Below the pieces are notes generated by a model. That model did not search any database and was not told the origin of the DNA. It was given only the letters and a program-made list of their open reading frames with translations. Of a DNA stretch of 64,000 nucleotides, positions 46,301 to 59,100 are shown piece after piece. Within the stretch, counting starts at the first letter, position 1, and each line of letters opens with the position of its first letter. Position numbers and translations under genes: made by a program. The stretch is from Petrosia ficiformis. Lineage: Eukaryota > Porifera > Demospongiae > Haplosclerida > Petrosiidae. The stretch is taken from assembly GCA_947044365.1 (NCBI GenBank), contig OX345637.1, forward strand, positions 8,865,076 to 8,929,075, given 5' to 3'.

Positions 46301-49026
46301 TTCCAATAGTCCACATGTACATTTATGAACATAGTCACTGTGCATGTATGTACATGTATGTACATAGTTATATTATAATTATTTACATGCACTTAACTGC
46401 ATAATTAGTGTTGTACATAATAACTAAACTCATTGCTTAATAATATAATATTGAAATTACTATGGAAACAGTGATTTCTATAAAACATTAATGGTACCCA
46501 AGGTTCAGAATTCTCACCACAAGTATGTAAAAACTGTTTTTTTTTTTGAAGCGAATTATATATAATAGTATAATTGTAATTGTAAAACCATTGACATGGG
46601 GGTGTGGAACAAACTGTATCCCATGGTAAAATAATTTACTGGTAATGAATGATTTTCTATATAGTTCCTCCTGGTTTTATTGATGTCAACGTTTGTCTTG
46701 ATCTTAATATGATGTTTGATACTATACTGGATATTGAATACATTGTGAGTACATTGATGTAATTTTGATGTATAACGTGAGTATGTTTGAGAAAAAGTAA
46801 AGAGACTTGGATTACAATATATATATATATATATATTATAAATTATTGTTATCCAACCATGGCAACTGTTTGATGTGGTCAGGTGTATGCACCTTAACAA
46901 AATTCAGTTGTTAAATTATAAACCATGTTTAGTATATGCCATAGATACCACCTTAGCTGGTGGTCAGAGGTGTATGTAGATATACCCCTCAGCCTTACAG
47001 GCCTTGGGTTCTATCCACATAAACCTCCTCCACAGCAGGCGGTATATCTGACATAAGTTCCTAACCAGTTGACACAGTGAATCAGAGATCATTGACACTC
47101 CTGATACCACTAATACAACTAATATAGGAGACCAATAAAAACTAACAACAGTGAATAGCAGTTGCTGTCTTCTTAACCCTTAGAGCACTGAGCCTGTTTT
47201 TCAAAATTCTTCCCATTTCCAACACTGGCGACTCTATTGCATATAATTTGGCCACCGTTCACTTTCTCTATCCCAAACTTAGCTCCTTTTCCGACATGGA
47301 GTACTACTTCCACCAACTTGCTTACCGGGACTCGAAAGTCCCCAAGCGCTTCGTAGGATTAAATCAAATGCAGTGCTCTCCCTCTACCTATACCAGTATA
47401 GGTACAACACTAGAACAAGTGTATATAGAGAAAAAAAGTATCCCTATGATTGCTTTATGGTGTCCAGCATTCAGTAATCATGGCTGACTTTATCATGCCT
47501 GAAACACAACAGCCTATTATAGTTATTATTTTGATTATCTACTTTCTTTACCTTTTAAAAGATCTTGTAGAACTTTAGGAATATATTTCAGGTAGAATAG
47601 TTAGCTAGTGTTCCAGTTTCTATGTAAGCTACAAGCAGCTTTCTTTCTGCTGAGTTCGAGCGCACGTTTGGCGGCGTTCTATTACGCGCCACGCCCATTA
47701 ATTGACGGAGGCCCCGGGAATGACGCAACTTCGTATACAACGCATACTCGCGTAAGTGGACACAAGAAAATAAATATATGTAGTTCGAACCCGTGGGAAA
47801 GCAATCATAGGGATGGCCATAAAAAAGATTATTATTTTGTTGTTGCTCGTGATTTTGCTAATTAACTTAGCACTGACTTAATATAGTGCATCAATTCAAG
47901 TATGTATCTTGCAGCAAGTATGTATATGTGCATGTGTTATATATAACTATGATTTATATGCCACAACACTATTTTTTCCATAGCCATGTCCTATTGTCAT
48001 TACTGATACCGATAATACACCACCTGTTGATAACTATACAGTGACTATTGTGGATCTATTATCAGTTGATGTACCTATTGATACTTGTATTTATAATACA
48101 TCAGTGAATGAGGATAATATATACACTGTTGAGATGTCTGTTAATAATGTAATTGGGAGTACTAAGACAACTGCTGGTAAGTTTATAACAACTATATGTC
48201 ACTGTAGTACAATTTGTATTCTTTCTCTTCTCAATCAGTTACCAGTTGGCTTAGAGATATAGAAGTTAAAGACGTAACTGATACATCAGCTGTCATACAG
48301 TATACTACAGCAGATTGTGTGATGCCTGATAATTTAAAAATTGAGTTGAATATAGATGTGAATTATTCTAACATTATTCCTTCATCAGTTGTCTCATACG
48401 AGAGTTCTACAACAGATCAGTTCACAGTACTTGGATTAGAACCAAATGCTGTTGTGACGTACACTTTACAAGTTATTGATATGTTTCTTAATATTGTTAT
48501 GAGTCATACTGGTATTTTCACTTTAACTTCAACTGCTACTACAACAATGAGTAGTTCAACTACTTCTACATCATCTAGCACTACAAGAAGTACTTCATCA
48601 GGTATTTTGTATAAGTTATTTAAAAACATTAAATTCCATTCTCATTTATTAGTGATTATCACAGTTACTAGTACTCCTTCTGAAATTAATACTAAATGTT
48701 CAGGTAACTAAAACTAGTTTTACCAATTGATTGATGATAAATAATAACTACTAATAGGTTTATCAGCTCCACTATCAGCCGGTATAACAGCAGTTGTTAC
48801 TATTCCTGTGTCATCCATTATATCATCTCTTCTTACTCTTCTTGTTGTCTATTTGTGTTGTGGGAAAAGTAAAGAAAACTACTTCATTGACACTACTGGT
48901 CCAGTGTATGACACCCCTTTTCTTGATAGTAATGTTACCAGAACCAGTAAATATGAAATGAAGGGTAATCAGGCTTATGGTCATGTGACTAGTCCTCCCA
49001 GAGAATATGAGACAATTACCTCATAA
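43332..49026 (+). CDS. Receptor paralog I: complete Ig-FN3 type I receptor with ITAM-like tail
   Basis: Eight exons: signal 43332-43389, Ig 44644-45012, FN3 45808-46077, linker 46665-46744, FN3-like 47984-48176, FN3-like 48239-48601, stalk 48665-48703, TM and tail 48758-49026 (TAA). They total 1641 nt, 546 aa, all phases consistent. The signal exon begins MDIVQGLLLGF. The Ig has SCNETSPGVYL and the core LNC, IWNVP, MKVTC. The FN3 shows LDWDIPVDDGG, TGTPDD, LSPNTEYTF and SLGLG. A Thr/Ser-rich stalk precedes the TM segment (AGITAVVTIPVSSII on to VVYLCCGK; the Cys pair could be palmitoylated). The tail has GNQAYGHV then YETI (Tyr531, Tyr541), a YxxV-x6-YxxI pair. TM/tail match gene C while exons 5-6 match D and F, so the gene is mosaic. 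Inferred role: cell-surface recognition and signalling. Confidence 0.85.
45056..45755. repeat. Direct duplication (about 230 bp) in an intron of gene I
   Basis: Blocks at 45056-45280 and 45509-45755 share AGGAGGCTTGGTCAATTAAT, TTTTACCTCCTGCTTGTGAT and TTATTAGCCTCCACAT, offset about 453 bp. No coding signal. A smaller 72-bp duplication containing the exon 1 donor lies at 43380-43452 and 43654-43725. Confidence 0.8.
47442..47812. mobile_element. 371-bp MITE with CCCTATGATTGCTTT terminal inverted repeats
   Basis: Starts CCCTATGATTGCTTT and ends with the exact complement AAAGCAATCATAGGG (47798-47812). It lies in the intron between the linker and second FN3-like exon of gene I. The interior is GC-richer near its end (CGCCACGCCC region). 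Related copies or fragments are near 6.44, 29.47, 51.02, 53.04, 59.81 and 61.9 kb. The target duplication is unclear and no transposase is present. Confidence 0.75.
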
Positions 49027-51769
49027 ATGTGTAATACGTATGAATTAGTGTGTTCATAATTATAGATTGTACTTGTTAACTAGTTTCATCGCTTGTAGTT
49101 TTTAGATTGTTTAGTGTATTGTGTGTATCGTTATATTACTTGTTTTTATTCAAGATGTGTTTTTATTATGATGGCAAACAATAATTAATTATGTTTACAT
49201 TACAGTTAAAAGCAGATATTACTATATATATAGGTAATTTGGCTAATCCCATCAAACTAACATCATCCCTATACATTTATGGACAGCAGTTTTGTTTAAA
49301 GTGGATTCAATAGACATAGCCCTCATAATACTTCCTTGTTCAGGTGACTTCTATTTCAAAAGGCTCTTTCTCTCCTGGAATGACAAACAAAAACATGGTG
49401 TCATGACAACACACCATATTTATCTACTGTATCTTGTTTACACTATTAGACTAAACAATAACATAATCATAAACAAAAACACTTAGAACATATTTTATAA
49501 TGTAAACAACAGAGAATAGTGTCAGAGTATAATATGAGATACATGTACACATGTATAAATGATGTGATTTAAATGTGTGTACAACTAATGATGCAAGCAT
49601 ACATAGCAGCTGTATTACGTACGTATAACTTACTTCCTACATTACATTTACGTTTGATGGTATGGGGGGCTGACTAAATTTTAAACTACAGAAAGGAACT
49701 GGAGAACCTCACTAATATTGGAAATGGTCCAATGGAACTTCACTAAACTATAGATAATAGATAATGTATTATATTTAGTTCTGGAAGTACAATACAGTAA
49801 CATTTAATGTCAACAGAATCTGTAAGCAAAGTTAGTGGAACTTATGACAGTACATTACACACAGTATAACATAACAATGGTATTTAGATTTTAATATCTG
49901 AATGGACTCTATTAGTATAGAGTAATATAGTTATCTTTACAGTTAGTTTCACATAGTAGGTTAGTCTGGTTATGCAAGATTATTGTACAGTATACTATAT
50001 ACAGTAGCTTTGTATTAGACTATAATAACAGTATACTCCAACTCTTTCTCATTGTGATAATATTGCCAGACCAAAATCTTTATTGCAATGAAATGATATT
50101 GTGATATTATATTGAATTATTGCCCATCCCTACATGCATTCTTTACTATGACATGTCTTTAGTGCCTTTTGTTATGCATAGACAAACACAATTATATTGT
50201 TTTTCTTACCTCATGTCCTTTCTTCATTTCAATATTATACACTTATTCTTCTTCTCATGTAGACCTTGATCTGTTTCAGAGCTAGAGGAAAGAAAACAGA
50301 TATGTTAGAACATGACATCAACAGTCAGTAGTTGAGTGACAATTCATGAATAGCATATAGTTACGAGAGGAACTATAAGTTATTAGTTACACTTCCTTTT
50401 ACATTGATATATTTCAAAGTTTGCAGTGTCGATCAATTTGTAGTATCAGCACTATTAGTACTATTATTGTTATTATTGTATACAAAGGAGTTGTTCTAAA
50501 TATATACATGTACAAAGTCTCAACTAAAGTGAATATACTTGTTATTATAGTACTTTGATTATAGCTGTAATTAGAGTTCCATCTACTGGAATTAATTAAC
50601 GAATATGTTCAACCAAAACAAACCCACAATGACACAAGCACTTTGGTTTATAATGGAAGCACACTGGTGGGAGAGGTGAATGGATTACTATACAACTAAA
50701 CTGATACCCTATTCTCTATGGTTCAACTACTATGTGATCATTTGCTGGAACTATATAGACCAAGCATTTCAGCATATTTTAAAGTCTCAACCCGCTAAAT
50801 GTATAACACGATACAATAGTATACATAGAGGGGTTTTAAATATATATCAATGTGTATACATGCATATATATAATTAGGGAAATTGATTTGAATGGTACCT
50901 TACCAGTAGTGTGAATTTGAAAATACAGTGAGAATATGATTATTAAAAATGGTTGACACAAGAATATAATTATATATAAATTATAATAATTATTATAATT
51001 ATAATTTATATATACATTAAACCCCGTGGAAAGCAATCATAGGGAATCAATCATTATCTGTTATTTGTTATTATAAGTACAAAGTTGTGGAATTTGTCAA
51101 CAAATAACTTTGTTTTCCACAGATAATTGAATAACAATTTATGCCTCAAAAGCATAATACAGCATTGAAACTCCTGTAACCAAATAAGGGTTAAAATAAC
51201 CTATTACTTTTTACAGTGTAATACATGTATGTGATTGTATGACATACATTATCTCTTGATTCTAACTACTTGTGATCATGAACATAACTTTAGTTGATTG
51301 AAATCAGTTTTGTAAAGGGAAACATTGCTAATATTATATTGGGTATATCAAACATATTCCTTGCCTACTACCACCAAAATTCATTACATGGGTAGGAATT
51401 GATGAATTATGCTTGACCTATGTCCTATTATCCTATGTCAACAATTGCAACATTAATTTAATGTTATAATGGAATAATTATAAGTTAGACTTTATAATTA
51501 ATAAATGGGTTCCCAAAGCATTGAGAACATGCAGAAGCATGAAATCTGTATATAGATGACTTTGAAGTCATTGAAGATGAAATTGAGCTTCCTGCCAAGT
51601 CTATATACAATGAAATGAACATGTAATGTTAAAATTCTCAAAAATATTGCTCGCATATTCTCATATGATTAGGTTTTTTTTTATGCTAAAAATTATGCTA
51701 ACATAATTAACCAAGTGAGGTGATGTATAGATACATGTACATTCTAAAGAGAATAAAATCTTCACGTAC
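49027..51769. other. Intergenic gap between convergent genes I and E/F
   Basis: No gene seen. 49.88-50.6 kb is paralogous to 20.6-22.2 kb downstream of gene C. 51.1-51.7 kb matches the gene D and F last introns (25.3-26.2 and 55.5-56.1 kb). I looked here for the missing tail exon of E and F (the FEMK-x-NQAYG block) and did not find one. A terminal fragment of the 47.4-kb MITE lies near 51025-51041. Confidence 0.55.
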
Positions 51770-54658
51770 GCTTTCCCGAATGCTTTTTTTTTCGGTACCA
51801 TACTCCTCCAATCACAATGATAATGATGATGATCAGAGAAATAATAACTACTCCTCCAATTACACCTCCAATAACTGGTGCTAGGGAAAATCAGTTCAAA
51901 TTAACTTGTAAAATATACAAACATTAACTTACCATCATCTGGTGGAGGTGTTACACTTTGGGAGGGTGTCCTTGTTGATGTTGTTGAATCTATTTTAAGA
52001 CAGACAGTACAACTTAAATCTTTGAATGGCTTGTAAGCCCCATACATTGTTGTATGTCATGTACATTAACTGTACATACATGTTCATACCTGATACAGAA
52101 GTAGTTGAAATAGAAGTAGTTGAAGCAGTAGTAGATGAACTGGTAGTAGCTGAAATCACAGTGAAACTACCAGTATGACTTGTACCAATATTAAGAAAGT
52201 TATCAGAAACTTCAGCAATAACTTGTAAAGTGTACGTCACAACAGCATTTGGTTCTAATCCAAGTACTGTAAACTGATCTGTTGTAGAACTCTCATATGA
52301 AACAACTGATGAAGGATTAATGTTAGAATAATCCACATCTATATTCAACTCAATTTTTAAATTATCAGGTATCACACAATCTGCTGTAGTATACTGTATG
52401 ACAGCTGATGTATTAGTTACATCTTTAACTTCTATATCTCTAAGCCAACTGGTGACTATTTGAGAACAGAAAGAATAACAATCTTATTTCAGAAATTGTT
52501 ATAAACTTACTAGCAGTTGTTTTGTTACTTCTAATTACATTATTAACAGACATCTCAACAGTGTATATATTATCCTCGCTCACTGGTGTAGTATAATCAC
52601 AAGTACCAACAAATACATCAACTGATAACAGACCCACAATGTTCACTGTATAGTTATCAATAGGTGGTGTATTATCAGTATCAGTAATGACAATAGGACA
52701 TGGCTGTGTATAGTGATAAAACAATACATTATGATTATACGGTACACATTACAAAATACATGCATGGGGTAATACAATACATATTATAAAAATACACATA
52801 GAGTGTATCTGATCATGTGGTTATGAATAATTTGTATTGGCACTAAGCAATCTCATGTTGATTGATCAAATCATGAAGTCTTGGAGACATAATTAGATTG
52901 CTAGAAGTAGTCGTGAATTTGTAAATTTGTAGTAGATTTGTTTTAGTGTGATAATGATGATCACTTTTGGTTAGAGTTATAATAATTATTAGCTAAACAA
53001 AAACTCATCAAGAAAATATACGGGAAAGATAATACCTTATAATTGTTTTGTAGTGTTCAGCATTCAATATTAATGACTGAATTTCTCGTGCCTAAAACTA
53101 TTATAGTATTATCTTGATCATCTACTCTTCTTTTTTTTTAAACGTTTTTTGTGGAACTTAAGGAATACCTTTTTAGCTAGAACTGCTGGTCTGTACTCTG
53201 TACAACACAAACCATTAGCAATAGAAGGTTAGCATCATTTATATCTTCATATTTTAGCAGATATTCACCAAACCATAGGATCTAGGGGCATAAATGTGTT
53301 AACCATAGGGTCTCTTGTCATTAGGATTAAACGTAATCCTCCTCCTCTCCACACCAACCATCCTGCTCAGAGCTTCTACTGTCATTGTGGGCTCACTTCC
53401 TGTGTTTTAATGATATTCATGATGCTAATGGCTTGTTGTAGAGCTTGAATGCATATTCTATTATGTACAATGCTCATTAATTGACCAAGCCCCCTGGAAT
53501 GATGAAACATCCTTACCTACATATACAACAAGTGTGTTATTGTGACACAAGCTAGAATATAATGTATATAGATTCAACCACATGGAAACTAAATATAGGG
53601 ATTGCATTTTGCATTTTTGTTAGTTACATTTATTACAATAGACCTGTACAATTAGTTAAGTAAAAGTCACAATACTTTACTAAAAGGCAAGTTTAACAAC
53701 ATATACCATCTTCTTGCCAAGCATATCTGTTGCTAAGAACATGGTAGGTAATGTTTGACCGACTAAACTGCAAAAGTATATACTATACAATACATGTAAA
53801 GAATATCAGTTGTTAGATATACGTGTGTTTCCACTAGGGCTGCAACAAATATTTGCTCCTAATGATTGCGTACGTGTAGAAATTGAACATGTGAAATTAT
53901 AATTGCAATAAAATGGCTGCAGAGAAGTGTCTTGCTCTATGTTACCGGCTTTCTACACCTGTAGAGTACTTAATGGATAGTTTTAAAATCTTTGGCTGTT
54001 GTTATAAACATCTTTTGTACATGTAGTTTGGTTACAATAAAATGGTGAGCTAACATTTGATATTTCGATAAAAACAATATTTCTCTGATAGCAAGCAAAT
54101 ATCCTGATATTCGGTCATTAAACTAAGCAAATATCTGGATATCAAAAACTACTATTTGTTGCAGCCCTAGTTACCACTCATCAACTCAACTTGTTGTAAC
54201 ACAACACATCTAATTTATAATATTTCCTGAATTTATTGGAGAACATATATTTTTCTACAAGAACTCACAGAATAATTGATATTCAGTTTAGTATAACCAG
54301 TCATATTGACATCAAGACACACACTAACATCTGTGAAGCCAGGAGGAACTACATGGGAAATGAAAAGATGGTTAACAACAATTAATATGTATAATATAAT
54401 ATCTTACTATTTCTTGTTGTGCTACATTGGACTACAGCTGGATCTCCAAATACCAGTGAATTATTAGCACTCACATTAAAAGTGTATATAGTATTAGGAG
54501 TCAGGTCTTGACGTGTATACATTGTATTACCAGTGATAATACTAATATCATCAGGTGTTCCAGTGACACTGTAATGTGATATAACTTGTCCTCCTCCTCC
54601 ATTATCACTTGGTGGATTCCATTCTAATTCACATGAATCATATGTTATACCAGTCAAG
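51770..54658 (-). pseudogene. Receptor paralog E, 5'-truncated and tail-less
   Basis: Intact exons on the minus strand: FN3 (from about 54658, truncated) to 54408, linker 54348-54269, FN3-like 52703-52511, FN3-like 52455-52090, stalk 51989-51933, TM 51880-51770; splice sites and frame are preserved. The FN3 exon breaks off upstream of TGITYDSCELEW and continues into sequence matching the non-coding 29.70-29.83 kb region, so Ig, signal and the start of FN3 are gone by rearrangement. The TM exon lost the usual acceptor (9-bp deletion) and appears to use CCCTAG. No tail exon follows. It may be non-functional, or its exons may be used by an upstream gene such as F; the second is speculation. Confidence 0.7.
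53035..53600. mobile_element. Diverged copy of the 47.4-kb MITE family
   Basis: Shares GTGTTCAGCATTCA, GCCTAAAACTATTATAG and ATTGACCAAGCCCCCTGGAA-type blocks with 47442-47812. The ends are eroded. It sits in the long intron between the linker and second FN3-like exon of E, the same relative intron as the copy in gene I. Confidence 0.6.
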
Positions 54659-54834
54659 AGAGTCTGATGACCATTACTTGCATGTGCCAATTTGGCCATG
54701 CATATGAGCAGCACAAGTTGTCAACCAACAATCATATCTTGACTCATAAATCAGACTCAGATTTAGTCATGTCGGTTTGTACTATGAATTTAATCATCGT
54801 TGAAGTACGTCCAAGTTAAGGGAAATACTAATTA

Positions 54835-54876
54835 ATAATAGGTTCATCAGCCGGTATAACAGCTATTCCTGTGTCA
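54835..54876 (+). pseudogene. Relic of a plus-strand receptor TM exon
   Basis: TAATAGGTTCATCAGCCGG, then ATAACAGCTATTCCTGTGTCA, matches the start of the TM exon in C and I with internal deletions. It lies at the junction where homology to 24716 onward begins, so it probably marks a recombination breakpoint. Confidence 0.6.
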
Positions 54877-56142
54877 AGAATAATAAAAAAAACATTTTCA
54901 ATAAAAATGAAAGGACAACAAAATCCAAAAGGTATGTGAACAAGGTCAGGATGGTACTAACACAGGATAAACATTAATTAATCCTACACTATAAAAATGA
55001 ATGGGTTATTTTAACTTTCATTTTGTTACATGAGTTTCAATTCCTCCTGAGGCTATATAAATGAATGCTGCTTTCTTGTCTAGCTAGGTAATGTTTACAA
55101 GTAGCCATAAGCAATTTACGTGTACTTTAAACATATACATGATATAAATCCCATGATAATTATACATACGCAGGTGCTGACCTTTCAAATATCTGTGGAG
55201 TACATCACATGTTGTTTGCTATTACAAGTACTACATATTTATATTAATTAATTACTCTGGAATGAGCTAGTAACATCAGTGGTTTATGCAGATATTGGAA
55301 TTGGAATGCTAGACTTTGTACTTATAATAAAAAATAACAAAATTATAAAAATAAAACATTTGTGTGTATATATACACACACACATATATAATTATATATA
55401 TATAATTATATACAAATGTTTTAAAAAATTATTTGTTATTTGTTATTATAAGTACAAAGTTGTGGAATTTGTCAACAAATAACTTTGTTCTCCACAGATA
55501 ATTGAATGAGGATTCACAATAACAATTTATGCCTCAAAAGCATAATATTGATTATCGATACAGCATTGAAATAAGGGTTAAAATAACCTATTACTTTTTA
55601 CAGTGTAGTATGTGATACATGTATGTGATTATATGATCTCTTGATTCTAACTACTTGTGATCATGAACATAACTTTAGTTGATTGAAATCAGTTTTGTAA
55701 AGGGAAACATTGCTAAATATAATATTTGGGTATATCAAACACTACCACCTAAATTCATTACATAGGTAAAAATGATGAATTATGCTTGACCTTTGTCCTA
55801 TTATCCTATGTCAACAATTGTTCACAGCAACATTAATTTAATAATAATTATAAGCTGGACTGGTTAGACTTTATAAATAATAAATAGGTTCACAAAGCAC
55901 CGAGAACATGCAGAAGCATGAAATCTGTATATAGATGACTTTGAAGTCATTGAAGATGGAATTGAGTTTCCAGATACAGTACAACAGAAATGAACATGCA
56001 ATGTTAAAATTATTTTTATTTCAGAAATATTGCTTCATATTCTCATATTATTAGGTTTTTTTGTTATGCTAAAAATTATGCTAACATAATTCACCAATGC
56101 CCATATATGGGGGAGGTGATGTATATATAGAGAATAAAAGCT

Positions 56143-59100
56143 TCACTTACGGTTTCTAGAATGAATTTTTTTTTGGTACCATACTCCTCCAAACACAATG
56201 ATAATAACACTAGTTGATAAAATAATAACAAGTATAACACCAACTACACCTCCAATAACTGGAGCTATGGAAAATTCTAAAGGGAAAATCAGTTCAAATT
56301 AAACTGTAAAATATACAAACATTAACTTACCATCATCTGGTGAAGGTGTTACACTTTGGGAGGGTGTCATTGTTGTTGGCGTTGATGTTGATGTTGTTGA
56401 TGATGTTGGTGTCCTTGTTGATGTTGATGGTGTTAGTGTTGTTGGTGTTAGTGTTGTTGATGTTGTTGATGTTGTTGAATCTATTTTAAGACAGACAGTA
56501 CAACTTAAATCTCTGGATGGCTTGTAAGCCCCATGTATTGTTGTATGTCATGTACATTAACTGTACATACATGTTCATACCTGATACAGAAGTAGTTGAA
56601 ATAGAAGTAGTTGAAGCAGTGGTAGTTGAAATAGTAGTAGCTGAAATCACAGTGAAACTACTGGTATGACTCATACCAATATTAAGAAAGTTATCAGAAA
56701 CTTCAGCAATAACTTGTAAAGTGTACGTCACAACAGCATTTGGTTCTAATCCAAGTACTGTGAACTGATCTGTTGTAGAACTCTCGTATGAGACAACTGA
56801 TGAAGGATTAATGTTAGAATAATCCACATCTATATTCAACTCAATTTTTAAATTATCAGGTATCACACAATCAGCTGTAGTATACTGTATGACAGCTGAT
56901 GTATCAGTTACATCTTTAACTTCTATACCTCTAAGCCAACTGGTAACTGATTGAGAAGAGAAAGAATACAAATTGTACTACAATGACACATAGTTGTTAT
57001 AAACTGACCAGCAGTTGTCTTAGTACTCCCAATTACATTATTAACAGACATCTCAACAGTGTATATATTATCCTCATTCACTGATGTATTATAAACACAA
57101 GTATCAATAGGAACATCAACTGATAATAGTCCCATAATATTCACTGTATAGTTATCAACAGGTGGTGTATTATCAGTATCAGTAATGACAATAGGACATG
57201 GCTGTGTATAATGATAAAATAATACATTATGATTATACCATACATACACACAGATACAAATTAGCAGAACTATTAAAGTATATACACACAATTATACATG
57301 TCTGTCTGTGCAAGCGAAAATCTGAATTTCATGTTTTACCACATGCTTATGTTCAACTGCTCATTTCTAAGCCGACTAGTGCCATAATATAACAAAATTT
57401 GGTATGATAAGAACTTGTCATAAAGATAGTTTTACTACTACGATGACTGAAAAATTATCAATTGAACAAGCCACTCCATAAATACTCACAGAATACTTGA
57501 TATCCAGTTCAGTATAACCAGTCATATTAATATCAAGACACACACTAACATCAGTGAAGCCAGGAGGAACTATATATGAATTGAAAATATCAATAACAAC
57601 AAATAATATTTATAATGAATTGTCTTACTATTTCCTGTTGTATAACACTGGACTATAGCTGGATCTCCAAATCCCATTGAGTTATTAGCACTCACATTAA
57701 AAGTGTATATAGTATTAGGGGTCAGGTCTGGACGTGTATACATTGTACTATTAGTGATAATACTAATATCATCAGGTGTTCCAGCGACACTGTAATGTGA
57801 TATAACTTGTCCTACTCCTCCATTATCACTTGGTGGATTCCATTCTAATTCACATGAATCATATGTTATACCAGTCAAGTTGAGGTCAAGAGGTTCAGAA
57901 GGAGAAGCTATTGTGAATAGATAAAATATATAATATACTTTAATGCTATTCCATTTATCATAGTTTGTGTTACCATCATATAATGACATGTATTATGTGA
58001 GTAGTTAAGATTAATAGAAACAGGGATGGTGAATTGCTTCTATTTCAAGAAAATGACATTCGGCATTACTCTTATAATGACAATGTCTTCTGAAAATATT
58101 AGTGGCAATGTGGCAGACTGGCAGTTACAATATTCATGTAACACATGTGTACACAACTAATAGTTCAGTGAGTGACACAGCATAGGATGGAGCTTTAGGA
58201 TATAAACAGATTTAAAACTACTGTCCTCTAATTGTGTTATCAAGTGTTCTAACCAATCATCAGAGCAGAACTGCATTCTATCACTTTGCAAAGAGGTGAA
58301 TATTTAAATCATTATTTATATAATTATAGCAGAGCATCATTAACTCACTATGCATCCATACATGTATTTAAGTTATATCATTATGGAAGGTTGAACCAAT
58401 TTAAGGACTTGAGTTTTTGGCTTATAAACAAAATGTTGCTGATCTTTTGCAAAATACTCAATAAATAGAAGAGACATCAATGTTAAAGATTATAATGTAC
58501 TTTGTTTGAAAACCGTCTGGAGACAGACAATTAACAATCAGCTAGATTACCATAGTCTGGCAGATCATGCAGACTTATGATTTAGAGTTGTAAACAGACA
58601 AAACACAGACAAATAGACTGCAGACACAAATTGGACATTTAATTTGACATTTAAAAAAGAATTTATAAATGCCAACAATCAGACAGACAACATAGGCCAT
58701 TACATATTCATGTAGGGTCCTTGCCCTTGTTTTCACAGAATATATAGGTTTGAATACATCATACAAGACACAATAACATTAATATATTGAATTGCTATAT
58801 ACGTGCAAGCCAGAGAAATTTTATGATTATCATAAAAGCTACTATAATGACATTATTAAAATACGTTCCTGATTTGGTACCAAACTAAATGATACTATCA
58901 ACATGAATGTACTTTAGTGAACATACTTTAGTACAATATTGGTTACATATTTCAGAAATAAGTTAACCGATACTGATACTTGAAATAATAACTCGAAAAT
59001 GATAAATACTGATTACTGATCCAATTATTGGTGCATTCCTACTCTCTATCTAGGGCCTGGAAAGAAATGGCTGTCCATACATTATAATTTAGAAACTTGT

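Noticed and set aside
47248..47865. Plus-strand open frames inside the gene I intron
   Set aside because: Mostly within or beside the MITE; no splice support or recognisable domain.
48948..49026. Calling the tail motifs classical ITIMs
   Set aside because: The residue two before each tyrosine is Gln or Arg/Pro, not Ser/Ile/Val/Leu, so the single-motif ITIM pattern fits worse than the paired ITAM-like spacing.
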